This document shows positions 61,522 to 64,000 of a stretch of 64,000 nucleotides of DNA, one piece after another (position 1 is the first letter of the stretch; the number at the start of each line of letters is the position of its first letter). The translations under genes were made by a program, and so were the position numbers. Source of the stretch: an uncultured Modestobacter sp. (GTDB lineage Bacteria; Actinomycetota; Actinomycetes; Mycobacteriales; Geodermatophilaceae); NCBI RefSeq assembly GCF_947486615.1, contig NZ_CANKUD010000004.1:372001-436000 (forward strand). The letters are read 5' to 3'. Under the pieces are notes generated by a model. That model worked only from the letters and a program-made list of their open reading frames with translations, was not told the origin of the DNA and did not search any database.

Positions 61522-61657
61522 CTGCGGTCCCCACGCACCGGTGCGCGGTCGGACTCTGCGGTCCCGGCCGCGCCGCGCACGGCCGCATCCTGCGGTCATC
61601 GCCGCGCCGGCGCACGGCGGACCGTGCGGCCCGTGGCGCCACGGTGTCGGCCCGTGC
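61522..61657. repeat. Array of four degenerate 34-bp repeats
   Basis: Units start at 61522, 61556, 61590 and 61624, exactly 34 nt apart. Each begins CTGCGGTC (GTGCGGCC in the last), and a GC-rich centre is also partly shared. The array fills most of the gap between the TasA-like operon and the histidine kinase gene; no spacer-like unique sequence or cas gene accompanies it. Confidence 0.6.
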
Positions 61658-61730
61658 GAGGGCCGGCTGCGGAGACGGCGACGCCCCCGCCGGGCGGACC
61701 GGCGGGGGCGTCGTGGGGGAGCGGGGGCGG

Positions 61731-63176
61731 TCAGGCCGCGGGGACGCCGTCCAGGGGCAGGGTGAGGGTGAACGTCGTCCCGCGGCCCTCGACGCTGGAG
61801 ACGTCCAGGGTGCCGCCGTGCGCGGTGGTGATCGCCTTGGTGATGGTCAGCCCGAGCCCCACCCCGGGGACGGCGTTGCGCCGGGCCGTCGAGGCGCGGA
61901 AGAAGCTGGTGAACAGCTGCCCCTGCTCGCCGGAGGGGATGCCCACCCCGGTGTCGCTCACCGAGAGCAGCGCCACCGGCCGCCCGCCGGGCACCTCCTG
62001 TTCGCCGACCGTGCCGTCCTCGTGCTGCCACCCCTGCCGCAGGCGCAGGGTCACCTGGCCGCCGCCGGGGGTGAACTTGACCGCGTTGGAGACCAGGTTG
62101 TCGCAGGCCTGCCCCAGCCGGAGGGCGTCCCCGCGGACGACCGGTCCGGTGGCCGGGGCCTCCACCGAGACCGCCACCCCGCGGGCCGCCGCCGTCACCC
62201 GGGCGGTCTCCTCGGCGGCCCGGACGACCCCGGCCAGGTCGACGTCCTCGGGCTGGAGGGTGAAGCGGCCGGCGTCCACCTGAGCGGTGAACAGCAGGTC
62301 GCCGACCAGCCGCAGCAGCCGCTGGGCGTTGCGCTCGACGGTGCCGAGGTACTGCCGCTGCTCGGCGGTCAGCGGCTGCTCCTCGTCGTCCATGACCAGC
62401 TCGAGGTAGCCGAGGATCGAGCTGAGCGGGGTGCGCAGCTCGTGGGAGATCAGGCTGACGAACTGGTCCTTGAGCCGCTCGGCGGCCCGGGCCTCGGTCA
62501 TGTCGGTGCCCACGAAGTTCCAGCCGGCCTGCTCGCCGTCGTCGTCGGTGCGCGGGGTGATCGCCACCGAGACGGTGAGCCGGCGGCCGTCGGCGGTGAG
62601 GTACGTCCAGTCCCGGACGTCGCTGCCGTGCTCCCGCGCCCCCTGGACCAGGCTGGTGAACCGCTCCGCGGGCGTGCCCGGGGACTCCTCGAGGCCCAGC
62701 TCCTCGGGCGCGTGGAAGTCGGTGATCGACCGGCTGCGGACGACGTCGGCGCGAGGGAGCCCGAGCATCCGTTCCGCGCCGGGGTTCCACACCCGGATGA
62801 GCCCGTCCGGGTCGGTGCCGATGATCGACTGCTCGGTCACCGCGTCGATCACGCTGGTCATGGTCTGGGCACGGGCCCGCATCATCCGGGTGGCGACCTC
62901 GAGCTCGTCGGCGGTCGACCGGCCGCGGGAGACCAGCTCCAGCCGCTGCGCCTCCAGCTCCTGCGCAGCGGCCAGCTGGCCGCGCAGCCGGCGGGTCAGC
63001 TCCAGGACGGCGCCGAGGACGGTGACCGCAGCCAGCACGGGGACCGGCGCGGGCGGGCGGGACAGCAGCACCGCCAGGCCCGCGACGGTGGCCACGGCGA
63101 GCGCGATCGGCAGGGCGTGCGAGGAGGTGGGTCGCTGCACGGCCGCTGGCTGCGCCGGGGCGACGACGGCGCTCAT
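61731..63176 (-). CDS. PAS-domain sensor histidine kinase
   Basis: A protein of 481 residues with two N-terminal membrane helices (about 22-60), a PAS domain (about 110-240, IIGTDPDGLIRVWNPGAERM), a HisKA domain with phospho-acceptor His in FVSLISHELRTPLSSILG and a HATPase domain (NLVSNAVKFTPGG, VSDTGVGIP, GVGLGLTITKAI). Its ATG overlaps the stop of the receiver gene upstream (ATGA), so the two form a phosphorelay pair. The TasA-like operon lies 335 nt downstream on the same strand. Confidence 0.9.
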   Translation of the reverse strand: MSAVVAPAQPAAVQRPTSSHALPIALAVATVAGLAVLLSRPPAPVPVLAAVTVLGAVLELTRRLRGQLAAAQELEAQRLELVSRGRSTADELEVATRMMRARAQTMTSVIDAVTEQSIIGTDPDGLIRVWNPGAERMLGLPRADVVRSRSITDFHAPEELGLEESPGTPAERFTSLVQGAREHGSDVRDWTYLTADGRRLTVSVAITPRTDDDGEQAGWNFVGTDMTEARAAERLKDQFVSLISHELRTPLSSILGYLELVMDDEEQPLTAEQRQYLGTVERNAQRLLRLVGDLLFTAQVDAGRFTLQPEDVDLAGVVRAAEETARVTAAARGVAVSVEAPATGPVVRGDALRLGQACDNLVSNAVKFTPGGGQVTLRLRQGWQHEDGTVGEQEVPGGRPVALLSVSDTGVGIPSGEQGQLFTSFFRASTARRNAVPGVGLGLTITKAITTAHGGTLDVSSVEGRGTTFTLTLPLDGVPAA

Positions 63177-63577
63177 GCCCGGCTCCCGGCCGCCGCGAGC
63201 GAGCGCACCTGCCCGACGAGGGCCGCCACGGTGAACGGCTTGGGCAGGTAGGCGTCGGCACCGGCGGCCAGACCGCGGGCGACGTCGTCGGGAGAGGCGC
63301 CGGCGGAGAGCAGCAGCACCCGGCAGCCGGCGGTCACCGGGTCCTCGCGGAGCGCGGCGCACACCTCCAGCCCGGTGGCGCCGGGCATCGACACGTCCAG
63401 GACCACCAGGTCGGGGCGTTCGGCCCGCGCCGCAGCGAGGGCCTGGGGGCCGTCGGCGACGGCGGCGACCACCGTGCACGCGGCCTTGCGCACGGCGAGG
63501 GTGACGAGCAGGCGGATGTCCTCCTCGTCGTCGGCGACCAGCACGCGTGCGGCTGCCTCTCCGGTCTCGCGGTCCAC
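63173..63577 (-). CDS. Single-domain response regulator receiver protein
   Basis: A receiver domain of 134 residues without an output domain. VLVADDEEDIR acidic pocket, phosphoacceptor Asp in LVVLDVSMPGATG and Lys in YLPKPFTV are intact. The GTG at 63577 follows GAGGAG. It probably exchanges phosphate with the adjacent kinase; lacking a DNA-binding part, it would act through another protein. Confidence 0.88.
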   Translation of the reverse strand: MDRETGEAAARVLVADDEEDIRLLVTLAVRKAACTVVAAVADGPQALAAARAERPDLVVLDVSMPGATGLEVCAALREDPVTAGCRVLLLSAGASPDDVARGLAAGADAYLPKPFTVAALVGQVRSLAAAGSRA

Positions 63578-63707
63578 CGTGTCGCGCTCCTCTGCGGGCG
63601 TGGCCCGCCCCCGACCGGGACGGACTGCGTCAGGTCGGGCAACGGCAGGTGTGCGGCGGTGCTGGAGCCGGGCCTCACCCGGGGGAGCGAGCCGGCCGCA
63701 GACACAC

Positions 63708-63741
63708 GTCGGGCCCCGGTGCAGCTGCACCGGGGCCCGAC
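63708..63741 (-). terminator. Perfect 34-bp palindrome after the LEA-like gene
   Basis: Two 17-nt arms, GTCGGGCCCCGGTGCAG and its exact complement, with no spacer. It starts 17 nt beyond the stop codon of the minus-strand gene at the right edge. Confidence 0.8.
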
Positions 63742-63757
63742 GGGGTGTCGCGGTCGA

Positions 63758-64000
63758 TCAGGAGGAGGCGTGCCCCTGGACCGTCTGGCGGGACTCCTGG
63801 GCCTGGCCCTGGACGTCCTTGGCCGCGCTCTGGCCCTCGGACCTGACCGTCTCCACGCCGTCCTGCGCGGTGGTCTTGACCTGCTCCACGGCGTCCTGGG
63901 CCATCGGCTTGAGGTTGTCGCCGATCTCCTGGGCCACGTTCTTGGCCTGGTCGACCAACGGCTGGGAGTTGTCCTTGACCGCGGACTCGGCCTGCGCGGC
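63758..64000 (-). CDS. LEA-like helical protein (5' end outside the window)
   Basis: The visible C-terminal 80 residues are hydrophilic and helical, with Lys/Gln/Glu/Ala heptad or 11-mer patterns (VDQAKNVAQEIGDNLKPMAQ, AAKDVQGQAQESRQTV). This composition recalls late-embryogenesis-abundant or apolipoprotein-like stress proteins. The frame is open at the right edge, so the start is not in the window. Confidence 0.6.
   Translation of the reverse strand, partial: AAQAESAVKDNSQPLVDQAKNVAQEIGDNLKPMAQDAVEQVKTTAQDGVETVRSEGQSAAKDVQGQAQESRQTVQGHASS

Noticed and set aside
61522-61657. CRISPR array
   Set aside because: The 34-bp units resemble each other along their length, there are no unique spacers between constant repeats, and no cas gene is in the window.

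Overview
The window comes from a very GC-rich actinobacterium. The G+C-rich third codon positions, frequent GTG starts, many ATGA/GTGA gene overlaps, a DUF222-HNH protein, a DevR/DevS pair, MmyB-type regulators and several PAS/GAF/PP2C signalling proteins fit Geodermatophilaceae (Blastococcus, Geodermatophilus, Modestobacter) or a close relative. That placement is inference from gene content. No rRNA, tRNA, transposase, phage gene or CRISPR array was recognised.

Layout. 1-11 kb: a cut-off DUF222-HNH gene, an M48 membrane protease, an NRDE protein, a furA-katG peroxide-defence operon with a leaderless autoregulated promoter, a divergent MmyB-regulator/MFS-exporter pair, and a DGPF/ECF42 sigma pair in which the sigma gene carries two compensating frameshifts. 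11-26 kb: an anaerobiosis and nitrogen-oxide island. It holds a double universal stress protein, devR and devS (convergent here), a pyridoxamine-oxidase-like protein, a flavohemoglobin, narK, narGHJI and a cupin. Candidate DevR boxes lie before the stress protein, narK and narG/cupin. 26-33 kb: a CMD protein, a hemerythrin, an SDR with a divergent regulator, a PAS-GAF-PP2C phosphatase, an ArsR regulator with a clear palindromic operator, a secreted lytic transglycosylase and a methyltransferase.

33.5-41.3 kb: a complete Tad/Flp pilus locus (prepilin peptidase, Flp pilin, two TadE/TadG-like pseudopilins, CpaB, TadZ/CpaE, TadA, TadB, TadC), mostly joined by 1-10 nt overlaps. It is followed by a 19-bp tandem repeat. 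41.4-46.5 kb: a soluble chemoreceptor-like protein, a PPOX protein, a MEDS-ATPase protein and a second PAS-GAF-PP2C phosphatase, which suggests a partner-switching signalling cluster. 46.7-58.7 kb: an amino-acid permease, a TetR/MFS drug-export pair, a DUF2786 protein, purT, a PEP-mutase-like enzyme, several small unknown genes, a methyltransferase flanked by about 105-bp direct repeats, an acyl-CoA dehydrogenase and an OmpR-type regulator.

58.8-63.6 kb is the most unusual region. A TasA/camelysin-like secreted protein, a SipW-type signal peptidase, a second secreted protein and a receiver-Hpt protein that lacks its phosphorylation residues form one compact operon. Upstream of it are four 11-bp direct repeats typical of an OmpR-family binding site and a 34-bp-period repeat array. 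A hybrid-like histidine kinase and a receiver protein sit just before it on the same strand. The window ends inside a helical LEA-like protein.
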